Of a stretch of DNA of 26,099 bases, positions 16,864 to 26,058 are shown one piece after another. The first letter of the stretch is position 1. Each line of letters starts with the position of its first letter. The stretch is from Collinsella sp. OM04-5 (GTDB lineage Bacteria; Actinomycetota; Coriobacteriia; Coriobacteriales; Coriobacteriaceae), in the NCBI RefSeq assembly GCF_003439125.1, contig NZ_QSUU01000007.1, positions 1 through 26,099 of the forward strand. Reading direction: 5' to 3'. Both the position numbers and the translations under genes were made by a program. Under the pieces are notes generated by a model that ran no database searches, was not told the DNA's origin, and saw nothing but the letters and a program-made list of their open reading frames with translations.

Positions 16864-17829
16864 CTAGTACGTCGCCTTGTAACGATTGACCTTCTCGCGA
16901 TAGTCGCGCGTGTCGGCCTCGCGCAGCTTGGTCATGGCATCGCGTTCATCGTCGGACAGGTTCGTGGGAACCTGCACCTTGATCTCGACGAGCAGCGCGC
17001 CCGTGCGGCCACGGTGCTTAACATCGGGCGCGCCCATCTCCTTAAAGCGGAACTTCTTGCCCGTCTGGGTGCCCGCCGGCACCTTCAGACGAACCGTCGC
17101 GCCGCCGGGTGTGGGCACATCCACCGTGCAGCCGAGCGCCGCCTCGTAAACCGAGATCGGTACCTCCATGGTCACATCGGCACCCTTGCGCTTAAACAGC
17201 GGGTGCTCCTCCACATGCGTGGTCACGACCAGGTCGCCGCGCTCGCCACCCGCAACGCCATACTCGCCGCGACGCTTGTAGCGTAGTTTGCCGCCGTCGA
17301 CCGCACCTGCGGGAACCGAGACCGTAATGGTTTGCTGCTCGCCCGTCGAGGGAATGCGATAGGTGACCTTGTGCGTCACGCCGCGAAACGCGTCCTCGGC
17401 CGTCACGTCGACAGTCAGCGACAGGTCGCCGCCCTTGCGAGCACGGCTGCGACCCGCACCGGCACCGGCATTACCCGCAGCCCCGGCAAAGCCCGAGCCC
17501 CAATCGCTGCCCCAAGCGCCGTTGCCGCTAAAGATGCTGTCGAAGATATCGCCCCAGCCGCTGGCGCCCGCGCCGGCACCGTAGCCGCCGCCATACGCGC
17601 CGCCCGCGCCCGGCATGCCGCCGAACATGAGCATCTGGTCGTACTCTTTGCGCTTCTTCTCGTCCGAAAGCGTCTCGTAAGCCTCGCTAATCTCCTTGAA
17701 CTTGGCCTCGTCGCCGCCGGCATCGGGGTGGTATTTTTGCGCGAGCTTGCGAAACGCGCTCTTGATCTCTTTGTCGGAGGCGCTCTTGGATACGCCCAGG
17801 ATGTCATAGAAGGTCTTGCCTGCAGCCAT
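16864..17829 (-). CDS. dnaJ: DnaJ-type co-chaperone without zinc finger (CbpA-like)
   Basis: This J-domain protein stimulates DnaK ATPase and delivers substrates. The 321 residues start with the J domain (6-70) carrying HPD at 34-36. A long Gly/Ala-rich linker (about 73-135) follows, then the two beta C-terminal domains. The four CxxCxGxG zinc repeats of classical type-I DnaJ are absent, so this is a type-II, CbpA-like protein. AGGAG precedes the ATG. It lies 107 bases after grpE with a strong GC hairpin between, so its level may be lower than that of DnaK and GrpE. A zinc-finger DnaJ may be encoded elsewhere in the genome. Confidence 0.93.
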   Translation of the reverse strand: MAAGKTFYDILGVSKSASDKEIKSAFRKLAQKYHPDAGGDEAKFKEISEAYETLSDEKKRKEYDQMLMFGGMPGAGGAYGGGYGAGAGASGWGDIFDSIFSGNGAWGSDWGSGFAGAAGNAGAGAGRSRARKGGDLSLTVDVTAEDAFRGVTHKVTYRIPSTGEQQTITVSVPAGAVDGGKLRYKRRGEYGVAGGERGDLVVTTHVEEHPLFKRKGADVTMEVPISVYEAALGCTVDVPTPGGATVRLKVPAGTQTGKKFRFKEMGAPDVKHRGRTGALLVEIKVQVPTNLSDDERDAMTKLREADTRDYREKVNRYKATY

Positions 17830-17901
17830 CGTAGCTCCTCTCCTGTTTCATCCACCGCTCAACGGGCGGCGGCTCATACTGTCATATGGCACTAGGCCAG
17901 A

Positions 17902-17931
17902 AAGGGCCCCGGGTGTTGCCCCGGGGCCCTT
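17902..17931 (-). terminator. Strong hairpin between grpE and dnaJ (attenuator or mRNA stabiliser)
   Basis: A perfect 12-bp stem of AAGGGCCCCGGG and its complement has a 6-base loop and starts six bases after the grpE stop codon. On the minus strand it is followed by TCTGGCC, with only a short T run from the stem's end. It is probably a partial terminator or a 3'-end stabiliser of the dnaK-grpE transcript. Confidence 0.6.
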
Positions 17932-17936
17932 CTCAA

Positions 17937-18779
17937 TTACTCCTCGGTGCTCTCAGCCGTATCGGCCGCAGCATCCTCGGGCGCCGCTTCGGGCTCCGGT
18001 GCGGGGCGCTTCTCGCCACCGTAGGTCACCGTCACCATCGCGGAGCGCAGGATGCGGTCCGCCATGCGGTAGCCCTTCTGGTACACGTCGTTGACGGTCT
18101 CGTCGTACTGCGATGCGTCCTCGACACGCCCCACGGCCTGGTGCTCGAGCGGATCGAACGCCTCGCCCTTGGGGTCGATGGGCTCAACGCCCTCGTGCGC
18201 AAACACATCGAGCAGCTTGGCATGCACCGCATCAACGCCATCGACGAACTGCTTAAAGTCGTCGGAAAGCTCCTGGCTACGGGCATGGTCGATTGCACGC
18301 TCGATATCGTCAACCACCGGCAACAGCGCGGTGACAAGCTTCTCGGTCGCGCGCTCGCGCTCGGCGATACGCTCGCTGGCGGTGCGGCGACGGAAGTTCT
18401 CCCAGTCGGCCTGCAGACGGGCGGTACGCTCGGTGGCGTCCTTTGCCTTGTCCTCGGCGGCCTTCTGAGCCTCTGCCGCAGCATCGAGCTCGCTGCGTAC
18501 GTCGGCAAGCTCCTTCTGGGCCTGCTCGAACTTGAGCTTAAAGTCGTTGTCGGCGGCTTCCTCACCGGCGCGGATAGCGGCTTCCACCATCTCGTCCTCG
18601 GTCATCGTCGCCTCCTTGTTGGAATCCTCTACCTGGTTCTCGGCAGCCTCGGCGGCCTCGGCCTCGTTGGCCTCGGTATCGTCGACGGCCTCTACGGGAA
18701 TCTTCACGTCCTTCTCCTCAGAGTCAACGGGGGCGGCGCCAGCGGCGGCCGCCTCCGTGCGAGCTTTACGGGCGGACAT
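17937..18779 (-). CDS. grpE: Nucleotide exchange factor GrpE
   Basis: GrpE releases ADP from DnaK. The 280-residue protein is longer than the usual 190-210. The extra length is an acidic, Ala/Glu-rich N-terminal tail of about 80 residues. Then come the long dimerising coiled coil (about 85-140), the ENFRRRT-type core, and the beta domain with the LLDVFAHEGVEPIDPKGEAFDPLEHQAV and VYQKGYRMADRILRSAMV signature. The ATG is only two bases after the dnaK stop codon, with GAGGAC in the dnaK end as ribosome-binding site, so translation of the two is coupled. It is clearly part of the chaperone operon. Confidence 0.96.
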   Translation of the reverse strand: MSARKARTEAAAAGAAPVDSEEKDVKIPVEAVDDTEANEAEAAEAAENQVEDSNKEATMTEDEMVEAAIRAGEEAADNDFKLKFEQAQKELADVRSELDAAAEAQKAAEDKAKDATERTARLQADWENFRRRTASERIAERERATEKLVTALLPVVDDIERAIDHARSQELSDDFKQFVDGVDAVHAKLLDVFAHEGVEPIDPKGEAFDPLEHQAVGRVEDASQYDETVNDVYQKGYRMADRILRSAMVTVTYGGEKRPAPEPEAAPEDAAADTAESTEE

Positions 18780-18781
18780 GA

Positions 18782-20674
<1,893 letters not shown>

Positions 20675-20783
20675 TAGAAATTCCCTCTCTCTTTTGCGTT
20701 CGCGCCGCCTCGACGATCTGTCGCGCGGCGCTTCGGCTTGTCTTTCAGGATGTAGTGTATCCCCTTATGGGCCGGAATATACA

Positions 20784-20810
20784 AAATCTAAGTCAATTCA
20801 TATAAGATTT
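20784..20810 (-). promoter_or_regulatory. Candidate HspR operator upstream of dnaK
   Basis: This has the same 27-bp layout as upstream of clpB: AAATCTAAGTC, five variable bases, ATATAAGATTT. On the minus strand a TATATT box follows at 20781-20776, with TTATAT in the element 18 bases upstream, so a promoter overlapping the site is possible. The site lies 110 bases before the dnaK start codon. Confidence 0.7.
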
Positions 20811-20948
20811 CTTATTGTTGAGAGTTTAGGTTCTTAAATGCGCAGGTAGATGCGCTGAATGAGTTCTCGGCAAATCTATTGAGATCTATGTAGAGATGGC
20901 TGAGGTTTGCGTCCGGGGGTGCCTGGGGGCCGTCTTGCGGCAAGCGCA

Positions 20949-21110
20949 TCCCGGTTTGAGCGTAGATTCCGGGTCGCAGTTTCCGTCTGAAGGCTCAACC
21001 GGAAACCGTATCCCGTTTTGAGAGCTGATACCGGGTCGCAGTTTCCGCTAGCGGGCCCAACCGGAAACTGCGACCCGGTTTTCGGCCAAATAACGGGATG
21101 CCCTTTCCGC
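20949..21110. repeat. 62-bp-period repeats forming GC-rich hairpins
   Basis: TCCCGGTTTGAG (20949) recurs as TCCCGTTTTGAG (21011), and CCGGGTCGCAGTTTCCG at 20969 recurs at 21031, both 62 bases apart. Each unit folds as a hairpin. The second is perfect, with 18-bp arms 21030-21047 and 21062-21079 and a 14-base loop; the first has a diverged right arm. A decayed inverted piece (AACGGGATGCC) follows near 21092. This accounts for part of the 658-base gap between dnaK and the ferredoxin gene. I see no coding sequence in the rest of that gap. Confidence 0.75.
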
Positions 21111-21332
21111 AGGCGCGCTCAATAGGTCAATATTACAAGTCACCTATAGCTAACATTTGCGCAGCTCAACGGCCCCACCTGCGCGTTTTTTAGTAAACCT
21201 TGGCATACTCGGCGAACGGTATGAAGATGCCGGCCAGAGGGTATTGCAAACGGTCGCTCCCGTGGTATGTTTTTGCCCGAATCAAACCGGCGCGCATCGC
21301 CTGTAGCGTCGGTCAACAGAGAGGAAACTACC

Positions 21333-21518
21333 ATGGCTCATCCCGTAATTGATGCCGACGAGTGCATCGCTTGTGGCGTTTGCGTCGACTCCTGCCCCGC
21401 TGGCGTTCTGGAGCTCCAGGACGTCGCTACCGTCGCCGACGAGGACTCCTGCGTCGCCTGTGGCGCTTGCCAGGACGCTTGCCCCGCTGGCGCGATCACC
21501 GAGATCGTCGAGGAGTAA
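21333..21518 (+). CDS. 2[4Fe-4S] ferredoxin
   Basis: This is a small electron carrier of the clostridial type, 61 residues. Two cluster motifs are CIACGVCVDSCP (Cys 11, 14, 17, 21) and CVACGACQDACP (Cys 40, 43, 46, 50). The short acidic chain is typical of low-potential ferredoxins serving pyruvate:ferredoxin oxidoreductase or hydrogenase. GAGGAAA lies seven bases before the ATG; a longer upstream frame is not supported. It is monocistronic, with its own terminator after it. It is a plausible partner of the Fe-S flavoprotein and of the hydrogenase implied by hypA, but that link is inferred only. Confidence 0.95.
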   Translation: MAHPVIDADECIACGVCVDSCPAGVLELQDVATVADEDSCVACGACQDACPAGAITEIVEE

Positions 21519-21559
21519 CAACTCCCCCACTTGCACACTCAAAAGTACACCGTGCACAA

Positions 21560-21600
21560 AAAAGGAGGCTTCCGCATCGCCGCGGAGGCCTCCTTTTGTT
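21560..21600 (+). terminator. Terminator of the ferredoxin gene
   Basis: AAAAGGAGGCTTCCGC (21560-21575) pairs with 21582-21597 over 16 positions with one mismatch, ending in TTTTGTTTGT. It looks bidirectional, as it also has A-rich sequence on the left. Confidence 0.9.
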
Positions 21601-21637
21601 TGTACAGGCAGCTAATTGGGGACGGGGCTACCTTGGC

Positions 21638-21704
21638 AGTTGCGGTGGAATAGTTCCTGGCTCATTGCTTAGGTGCCGATTGTAGGAACTATTTCACCGC
21701 AACT
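21638..21704. repeat. 20-bp near-perfect inverted repeat
   Basis: Arms 21638-21657 and 21685-21704 pair with one mismatch around a 27-base loop. It lies in the convergent gap between the ferredoxin gene and niaR, 18 bases beyond the niaR stop. It has no U tract and could be a 3'-end structure of the nad operon transcript. Confidence 0.6.
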
Positions 21705-21722
21705 TATATAGACAGTATCGGG

Positions 21723-22268
21723 TTAGGACAAATCATCCTCGTAGGGCATTAAATCGGCAAGGTAGCCCTTCTCCTTGAGTATGGCCTCGATCTCGTCGAG
21801 GGTCTGCTCGTCCTCCGCCGCGATGCGATGGAAGTGGTAGCCGCTCGTCACCGTTAGTAGTGGAAAGCTCTTGCCGCTCTCGATATCGTGCAGGTAGCGC
21901 TCAACATCGCGACGATTGCGGATGTCCAGGTCGGCCGTGATCTTGCCGTACACACGATGGTTGACGATCACGTTGAGCACGGCGCCACCCGCGTCGACGA
22001 TACTCGTAAGCTCGTCGCCCGCCTGCTCCACGCCGTGGCGCACCTTAACAAGACGCGTGGGCACGGCGGGGCTACTCGCGGCTTCCTGCAGCACGTAGCC
22101 GCGGTTGGTCGCCACGATATCGTGCCCATCGGCACGCAACAGGGCAATATCCTGAACCACGACCTGACGGCTCACGCCAACCTCGCGGGCAAGTGCGCTG
22201 CCCGAAACGGGCTCCTTGGCTCCTTCGAGCACGCCCATGATGGCACGGCGACGCTCGCGGGCGTTCAT
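21723..22268 (-). CDS. niaR: NAD-biosynthesis transcriptional repressor NiaR (YrxA/3H domain)
   Basis: This nicotinate-responsive repressor has 181 residues, the same size as the Bacillus protein. The N-terminal winged helix (about 5-60, SGSALAREVGVSRQVVVQDIALLRADG) is followed by the 3H domain with its three His, in VRHGVEQAG, VNHRVYG and GYHFHRI. These bind the metal and ligand in the family. The start ATG overlaps the nadC stop as TAATG, so translation is coupled. It is the last gene of nadA-nadB-nadC-niaR, which gives autoregulation. The likely operator is the palindrome upstream of nadA. Confidence 0.93.
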   Translation of the reverse strand: MNARERRRAIMGVLEGAKEPVSGSALAREVGVSRQVVVQDIALLRADGHDIVATNRGYVLQEAASSPAVPTRLVKVRHGVEQAGDELTSIVDAGGAVLNVIVNHRVYGKITADLDIRNRRDVERYLHDIESGKSFPLLTVTSGYHFHRIAAEDEQTLDEIEAILKEKGYLADLMPYEDDLS

Positions 22269-23128
22269 TATTTACCGTCCAGCAGACGCAGGTGCTTAAG
22301 CGAGAGGTCGAGGATCGGCGCAGAGTGCGTCAGGGCGCCCGAGCTAATATAGTCGACACCCAGATCGGCCAGGGCGCGAATGTTGCTGGCGTCCACGTTG
22401 CCCGAGCACTCGGTCTTGGCGCGGCCATCGATAAGCTCAATCGCGGCAGCCATGTCGTCGTGGGTCATGTTGTCGAACATGATGATGTCGGCGCCGGCTT
22501 CCACGGCCTCGCGCACCATGTCCAGGTTCTCGCACTCGATCTCGACCGTCGTGGTAAACGATGCATGGGCGCGCGCCATCTCGATCGCACGCATCACGCC
22601 GCCGGCGGCGTCGATGTGGTTGTCCTTGAGCATGACGGCCGTCGACAGGTTGTAACGGTGGTTGCTGCCGCCGCCGATCTCGACCGCGGCCTTCTCGAAG
22701 ACGCGCATGCCCGGCGTGGTCTTGCGCGTGTCGACGAGCACGGTCTTGGTTCCCTCGAGCGCCGCGGCCATGCTGTGCGTGTAGGTAGCGATGCCGCTCA
22801 TGCGCTGCAGGTAGTTGAGCGCCACGCGCTCACCCGAAAGCAGCACGCGCGCATCGCCCCGCACCTGACCCACATGGTCGCCGGCGTGCACCTCCTCGCC
22901 ATCGGCAACGTCGAGCAGCACCGAGCTCTGCGAATCCAGCAGCTCAAAGGTACGGGCAAACACATCCAAGCCGGCGATGATGCCGTCGGCCTTGGCGATA
23001 AGCTCCACCGTGGCGGGACGCGCCGTGGGGCACACGCTCGCCGTGCTCACGTCCTCAAACGTAATGTCCTCGCGCAGAGCCTGTAAAATCAGATCATCGA
23101 CGACGAGCTTCATGGTAATGGGATTCAT
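22268..23128 (-). CDS. nadC: Nicotinate-nucleotide pyrophosphorylase (carboxylating), QPRT
   Basis: This enzyme joins quinolinate with phosphoribosyl pyrophosphate and decarboxylates it to nicotinate mononucleotide, the last step of the NadABC route. The 286 residues fit the family. Signatures are TRKTTPG (134-140), GGGSNHR (152-158), KDNH (168-171), and late barrel motifs such as DIIMFDNM and GNVDASNIRALADLGVDYISSGALTHS. The ATG is three bases after the nadB stop codon, with GAGGAG as ribosome-binding site. The stop overlaps the niaR start. It is intact. Confidence 0.97.
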   Translation of the reverse strand: MNPITMKLVVDDLILQALREDITFEDVSTASVCPTARPATVELIAKADGIIAGLDVFARTFELLDSQSSVLLDVADGEEVHAGDHVGQVRGDARVLLSGERVALNYLQRMSGIATYTHSMAAALEGTKTVLVDTRKTTPGMRVFEKAAVEIGGGSNHRYNLSTAVMLKDNHIDAAGGVMRAIEMARAHASFTTTVEIECENLDMVREAVEAGADIIMFDNMTHDDMAAAIELIDGRAKTECSGNVDASNIRALADLGVDYISSGALTHSAPILDLSLKHLRLLDGK

Positions 23129-23131
23129 GGT

Positions 23132-24508
23132 CTACTCCTCTGCGGCCTGCGTGCCGGCGGCACGGGCCAAATCATCGATTGCAAGGGTATCGGAACTCAG
23201 GGCGCGATGGCGTCCATCGAGCGCGGGCTCGCCCGCCTGCTCCACGGCCAGCGACTCGCCGGTGCGCATGTACCACGCGGCGCGACGACCCCAGACCAGC
23301 GCCTCGAGCAGACTATTTGATGCAAGGCGATTCTTGCCGTGAACGCCGTTGCAAGCCGTCTCGCCCGCAGCGTAGAGCTCGGGCATCGAAGTGCGGCCGT
23401 CCTTATCGACCCATACGCCGCCCATAAAGTAGTGCTGCGTGGGCGTAACGGGGATGGGCTCGTCCAAGATGTCGCGACCGTCCTCAAGGCAGCGCGCGCG
23501 AATGTTGGCAAAGTGCCCAGTCACCACGTCGCGCTCGACGGGGGCAAAGCTCAGCCACTCGTGCTCGGTGCCGTCCTGCTTCATCTGCTCGCGGATGGCG
23601 GCAGCGACAACGTCGCGCGGCTGCAACTCGTCGGTAAAACGCTCGCCGGCGGCATTGAGCAGAATCGCGCCCTCACCGCGGCAGCTCTCGCTGATCAGGA
23701 ACGTACGGCCTGGCTGCGGCGAGAACAGGCCCGTGGGATGGATCTGCACGTAGTCCAGGTGCTCCATCTTAATGCCGTGCTCCTGCGCGATGTAGCAGGC
23801 GTCGCCCGTGAGCTGCGGGTAGTTGGTCGAATGGTCGTATACGCCACCGATGCCGCCCGTCGCCCACAGCGTATGGCGGGCATGGATCTTAAACGGCTTA
23901 CCGACATGCACGCCCTCAGCGGCATTTGCCAGCTCGTCGGCGGGGCGAGCTGAATCGTCCTCGTCCACGGCAACAGCGACGACACCAGTGCACACCGTGG
24001 CCCCATCGCGCTCTGCCGTCAGGATGTCGGTCATGGCAACGTGTTCGAGAATCTGCACGTTATCCAGCTTGCGGACGGCCTGAAGCAGCTTGGTCGTAAT
24101 CTCCTTGCCCGTAATGTCGGCATGGAAGGCAATGCGCGGACGGCTGTGCGCGCCCTCGCGGGTAAAGTCGAGGCCGCCATCGGCCTTGCGCTCAAAATCC
24201 ACGCCCATCGCTAGCAGGTCGTTGATGACCGAGCGGCTCGAGCGGATCATGATGTCGACGCTCTCGCGGCGGTTCTCGTAATGGCCGGCGTGCATGGTGT
24301 CCTCAAAGAAGGCATCGTAGTCCGAGCCCTCGGGCAGCACGCAGATGCCGCCCTGCGCGAGCATCGAATCGCACTCGTCGACCGCGCCCTTGGAGAGCAT
24401 GATCACGCGCGTGCTCGTCGGCAGGTTGAGCGCCGCGTACAGGCCCGCTACGCCGCAGCCGGCAATGACGACGTCGCACTCCATATCGGGGTATTGCTTG
24501 GTTTCCAC
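23132..24508 (-). CDS. nadB: L-aspartate oxidase, short form
   Basis: NadB oxidises L-aspartate to iminoaspartate with FAD, supplying NadA. The protein starts with the FAD fold CDVVIAGCGVAGLYAALNL. Later come GGICVLPEG, the active-site REGAHSRPRIAFHADITGKEI, IQIHPTGL-like YVQIHPTGLF, GEGAILLNAAGERF and the GETACNGVHGKNRLASNSLLEALVWGRRAA end signature. With GTG at 24508 as start the length is 458, shorter than the 520-540 of E. coli type, because the C-terminal helical domain is missing. GGGAGAGGAT supports that start; an ATG at 24535 lies in a hairpin, and a frame open to 24784 overlaps nadA. In an anaerobe the electron acceptor is likely fumarate rather than oxygen, which is family knowledge. 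Confidence 0.95.
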   Translation of the reverse strand: METKQYPDMECDVVIAGCGVAGLYAALNLPTSTRVIMLSKGAVDECDSMLAQGGICVLPEGSDYDAFFEDTMHAGHYENRRESVDIMIRSSRSVINDLLAMGVDFERKADGGLDFTREGAHSRPRIAFHADITGKEITTKLLQAVRKLDNVQILEHVAMTDILTAERDGATVCTGVVAVAVDEDDSARPADELANAAEGVHVGKPFKIHARHTLWATGGIGGVYDHSTNYPQLTGDACYIAQEHGIKMEHLDYVQIHPTGLFSPQPGRTFLISESCRGEGAILLNAAGERFTDELQPRDVVAAAIREQMKQDGTEHEWLSFAPVERDVVTGHFANIRARCLEDGRDILDEPIPVTPTQHYFMGGVWVDKDGRTSMPELYAAGETACNGVHGKNRLASNSLLEALVWGRRAAWYMRTGESLAVEQAGEPALDGRHRALSSDTLAIDDLARAAGTQAAEE

Positions 24509-24525
24509 AGGAATCCTCTCCCTTG

Positions 24526-24560
24526 AATGTGACATAAGAAACCGTCCCTCATGCCACATT
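24526..24560 (-). other. Hairpin between nadA and nadB
   Basis: AATGTGGCAT and ATGTCACATT (minus strand) pair over 10 positions with one mismatch, with a 15-base loop GAGGGACGGTTTCTT. It starts four bases after the nadA stop. It resembles the hairpins at the ends of hspR and of the 64-residue gene in having a GGGAC core in the loop. It could tune the nadA to nadB ratio. Confidence 0.45.
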
Positions 24561-24563
24561 GTT

Positions 24564-25589
24564 CTAGCGTGCTGCGTACTCGAGCATGCGGTCGAGCGTA
24601 AGTTTGGCCTGGTCGGCAGCCTCGTCCGACACGCCGATCTGCACCTCGCCCTCACCCGTCTCCAGGCAGCGCACGAGCTTTTCGAGCGTGATGAGATCCA
24701 TGTTGACGCAGGTGGGCTGCACCGCGGGGAAGTAGAACTTCTTACCGGTGCCCTGGCAGCGGCGCTCGAGCTCGTAGAGCACACCGCGGACCGTCACGAT
24801 AATGAACTCGCTCGCGTCGGACTCCTCGGCATACTTGATGATGCCGGCGGTGGAGCCGATGTAGTCGGCCTCAGCCAGGACGTCAGCCTTGCACTCAGGA
24901 TGCGCCAGCACGAGCGCGTCGGGGTGGGCCTCCGTCGCGTCAACGATCTGCTCGACGGTGATGATGTGATGGCGCGGGCAGTAGCCGTTGTTGAGGATGA
25001 CGTGCTTTTGGGGCACCTGCTCGGCTACGAAGCGGCCCAGGTTCTGGTCGGGAATGAACAAGATGTGCTGCTGCGGCAGCTCGGAGACGATCTTGACGGC
25101 GTTTGAGCTGGTAACGCACACGTCACTCCAGCTCTTGATCTCGACCGTGGAGTTGACGTAGCAGACCACGGCCAGGTCGTCGCCGTACTCGGCGCGCGCC
25201 GCATCGACCGTCTCGCGCTTGACCATGTGCGCCATGGGACAGTCCGCGCCCGGCTCGGGCAGCAGCACGGTCTTGGTGGGATTGAGCAGCTTGGCGCTCT
25301 CGCCCATAAACTCCACGCCGCACAGCACGATGGTCTGCTGCGGCAGGCTCTTGGCAAGCTTTGCCAGGTAGAAGCTGTCGCCGACGTAATCGGCCACAGC
25401 CTGAACCTCGGGCGCCACGTAATAGTGCGCCAGGATCACCGCGTCGCGTTGGGTTTTAAGTTGCTGAATGGCCTCGACGAGCTCTGCGGGCACCAGTGCC
25501 GCGCGCTCCGTTGCCGTCGTTGCCGATGCTAGGCCGGCCGCGATATCGCGTGCAAGCTCCGACGCATCCATGTTCGCGCTCTGTGCCAT
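24564..25589 (-). CDS. nadA: Quinolinate synthase
   Basis: NadA condenses iminoaspartate with dihydroxyacetone phosphate to quinolinate using a [4Fe-4S] cluster. The 341-residue protein has the three pseudo-repeats of the family and the three cluster Cys at 90 (VLCGVEFMGE), 233 (HPECK) and 294 (QPTCVNM). Other signatures are ILAHYYVAPEVQ, NST at 146-148 and FIPDQNLGRFV. The ATG is preceded by GAGGGG; a TTG one codon earlier is less likely. It is first in nadABC-niaR. Promoter boxes and a NiaR-type palindrome lie 36-85 bases upstream. The cluster makes it oxygen-sensitive, which suits an anaerobe. Confidence 0.97.
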   Translation of the reverse strand: MAQSANMDASELARDIAAGLASATTATERAALVPAELVEAIQQLKTQRDAVILAHYYVAPEVQAVADYVGDSFYLAKLAKSLPQQTIVLCGVEFMGESAKLLNPTKTVLLPEPGADCPMAHMVKRETVDAARAEYGDDLAVVCYVNSTVEIKSWSDVCVTSSNAVKIVSELPQQHILFIPDQNLGRFVAEQVPQKHVILNNGYCPRHHIITVEQIVDATEAHPDALVLAHPECKADVLAEADYIGSTAGIIKYAEESDASEFIIVTVRGVLYELERRCQGTGKKFYFPAVQPTCVNMDLITLEKLVRCLETGEGEVQIGVSDEAADQAKLTLDRMLEYAAR

Positions 25590-25624
25590 CAAGGCCCCTC
25601 TCTTTTGGCGAATCTTGGGGCTTT

Positions 25625-25674
25625 AGTATGACACCTAGGTTTACAGCTGACAAGACAGCTGTAAACCTAGGTGT
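25625..25674 (-). promoter_or_regulatory. nadA promoter inside a 19-bp-arm palindrome, probable NiaR operator
   Basis: Arms ACACCTAGGTTTACAGCTG (25631-25649) and its reverse complement (25656-25674) have a 6-base spacer. On the minus strand TTGTCA (25653-25648) and CATACT (25630-25625), 17 bases apart, are good -35 and -10 boxes. The palindrome therefore overlaps both, as expected of a repressor site. NiaR is encoded at the end of the operon it would control. Its sites in other bacteria are palindromes with TGACAC-type ends, and the outer edge here is TGACACC. Each arm also holds a self-complementary ACCTAGGT, so two dimers could bind. Confidence 0.8.
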
Positions 25675-25693
25675 AAAGTTGAAATAAAGATTC

Positions 25694-25762
25694 AATCATG
25701 CGGCAGGTCCATTTTCGAACTGGCAAGCTGAGGACAGCCGAAAATGGACCCGCCCCATGATT
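25694..25762. repeat. 24-bp imperfect inverted repeat
   Basis: Arms 25694-25717 and 25739-25762 pair with two mismatches around a 21-base loop. It is upstream of nadA, next to the operator palindrome. There is no coding potential here that I trust, and no terminator tail. Confidence 0.6.
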
Positions 25763-25796
25763 CGGGCAGCCCGTTTTGTCCTGGACCAAGGGGCAG

Positions 25797-26003
25797 TGGT
25801 CAAAAAGGGCCAAATATGAGTACTGTCACCAAATTAGTAGCATCGATTTTCCGGTCCAGAGCAGCAAAATCGCCTTGTTTGGAGCCCGATCGCGACTCTG
25901 AAGAACGAAAATCGATGCACTTTTGGCCTCTGGCACCGATTTTTGAGGCCATTTGGCTGCCACCAAACTGGTAACAGTACTCATATTTGGCCCTTTTTGA
26001 CCA
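25797..26003. repeat. Large nested inverted-repeat element, about 207 bp
   Basis: The outer arms, 25797-25826 and 25974-26003, are a 30-bp perfect match, extended by about 15 further positions with mismatches. Inside are a 12-bp pair GCATCGATTTTC (25840-25851) with 25907-25918, and a 6-bp hairpin GGCCTC/GAGGCC (25925-25950). The whole could fold as one multibranched RNA or be a miniature mobile element with terminal inverted repeats. Short open frames through it on both strands have no ribosome-binding site and are not taken as genes. Confidence 0.65.
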
Positions 26004-26020
26004 CCGGGTTTCCGGCAGGC

Positions 26021-26058
26021 CCCAAAAGCGGGCCCGAATCGCTCGATCCGGGCCCGCT
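26021..26058 (-). terminator. Terminator-like hairpin, probably for a minus-strand gene beyond the window
   Basis: AGCGGGCCCG (26027-26036) pairs perfectly with 26049-26058 and is followed on the minus strand by TTTTGGGG. Its orientation fits a minus-strand gene lying to the right of the window. Confidence 0.55.

Noticed and set aside
20675..20820. A CIRCE element for HrcA control of dnaK.
   Set aside because: The TTAGCACTC-N9-GAGTGCTAA pattern is absent; the shared element with clpB and an hspR gene in the operon argue for HspR instead.
20949..21110. Possible CRISPR array.
   Set aside because: There are only two to three units, repeat parts are palindromic with conserved 'spacers', and no cas genes are seen.
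24509..24784. An N-terminal extension of nadB overlapping nadA.
   Set aside because: The extra residues are Arg/Ser/Ala-rich and read in the wrong frame of nadA; the FAD fold begins just after the GTG at 24508.
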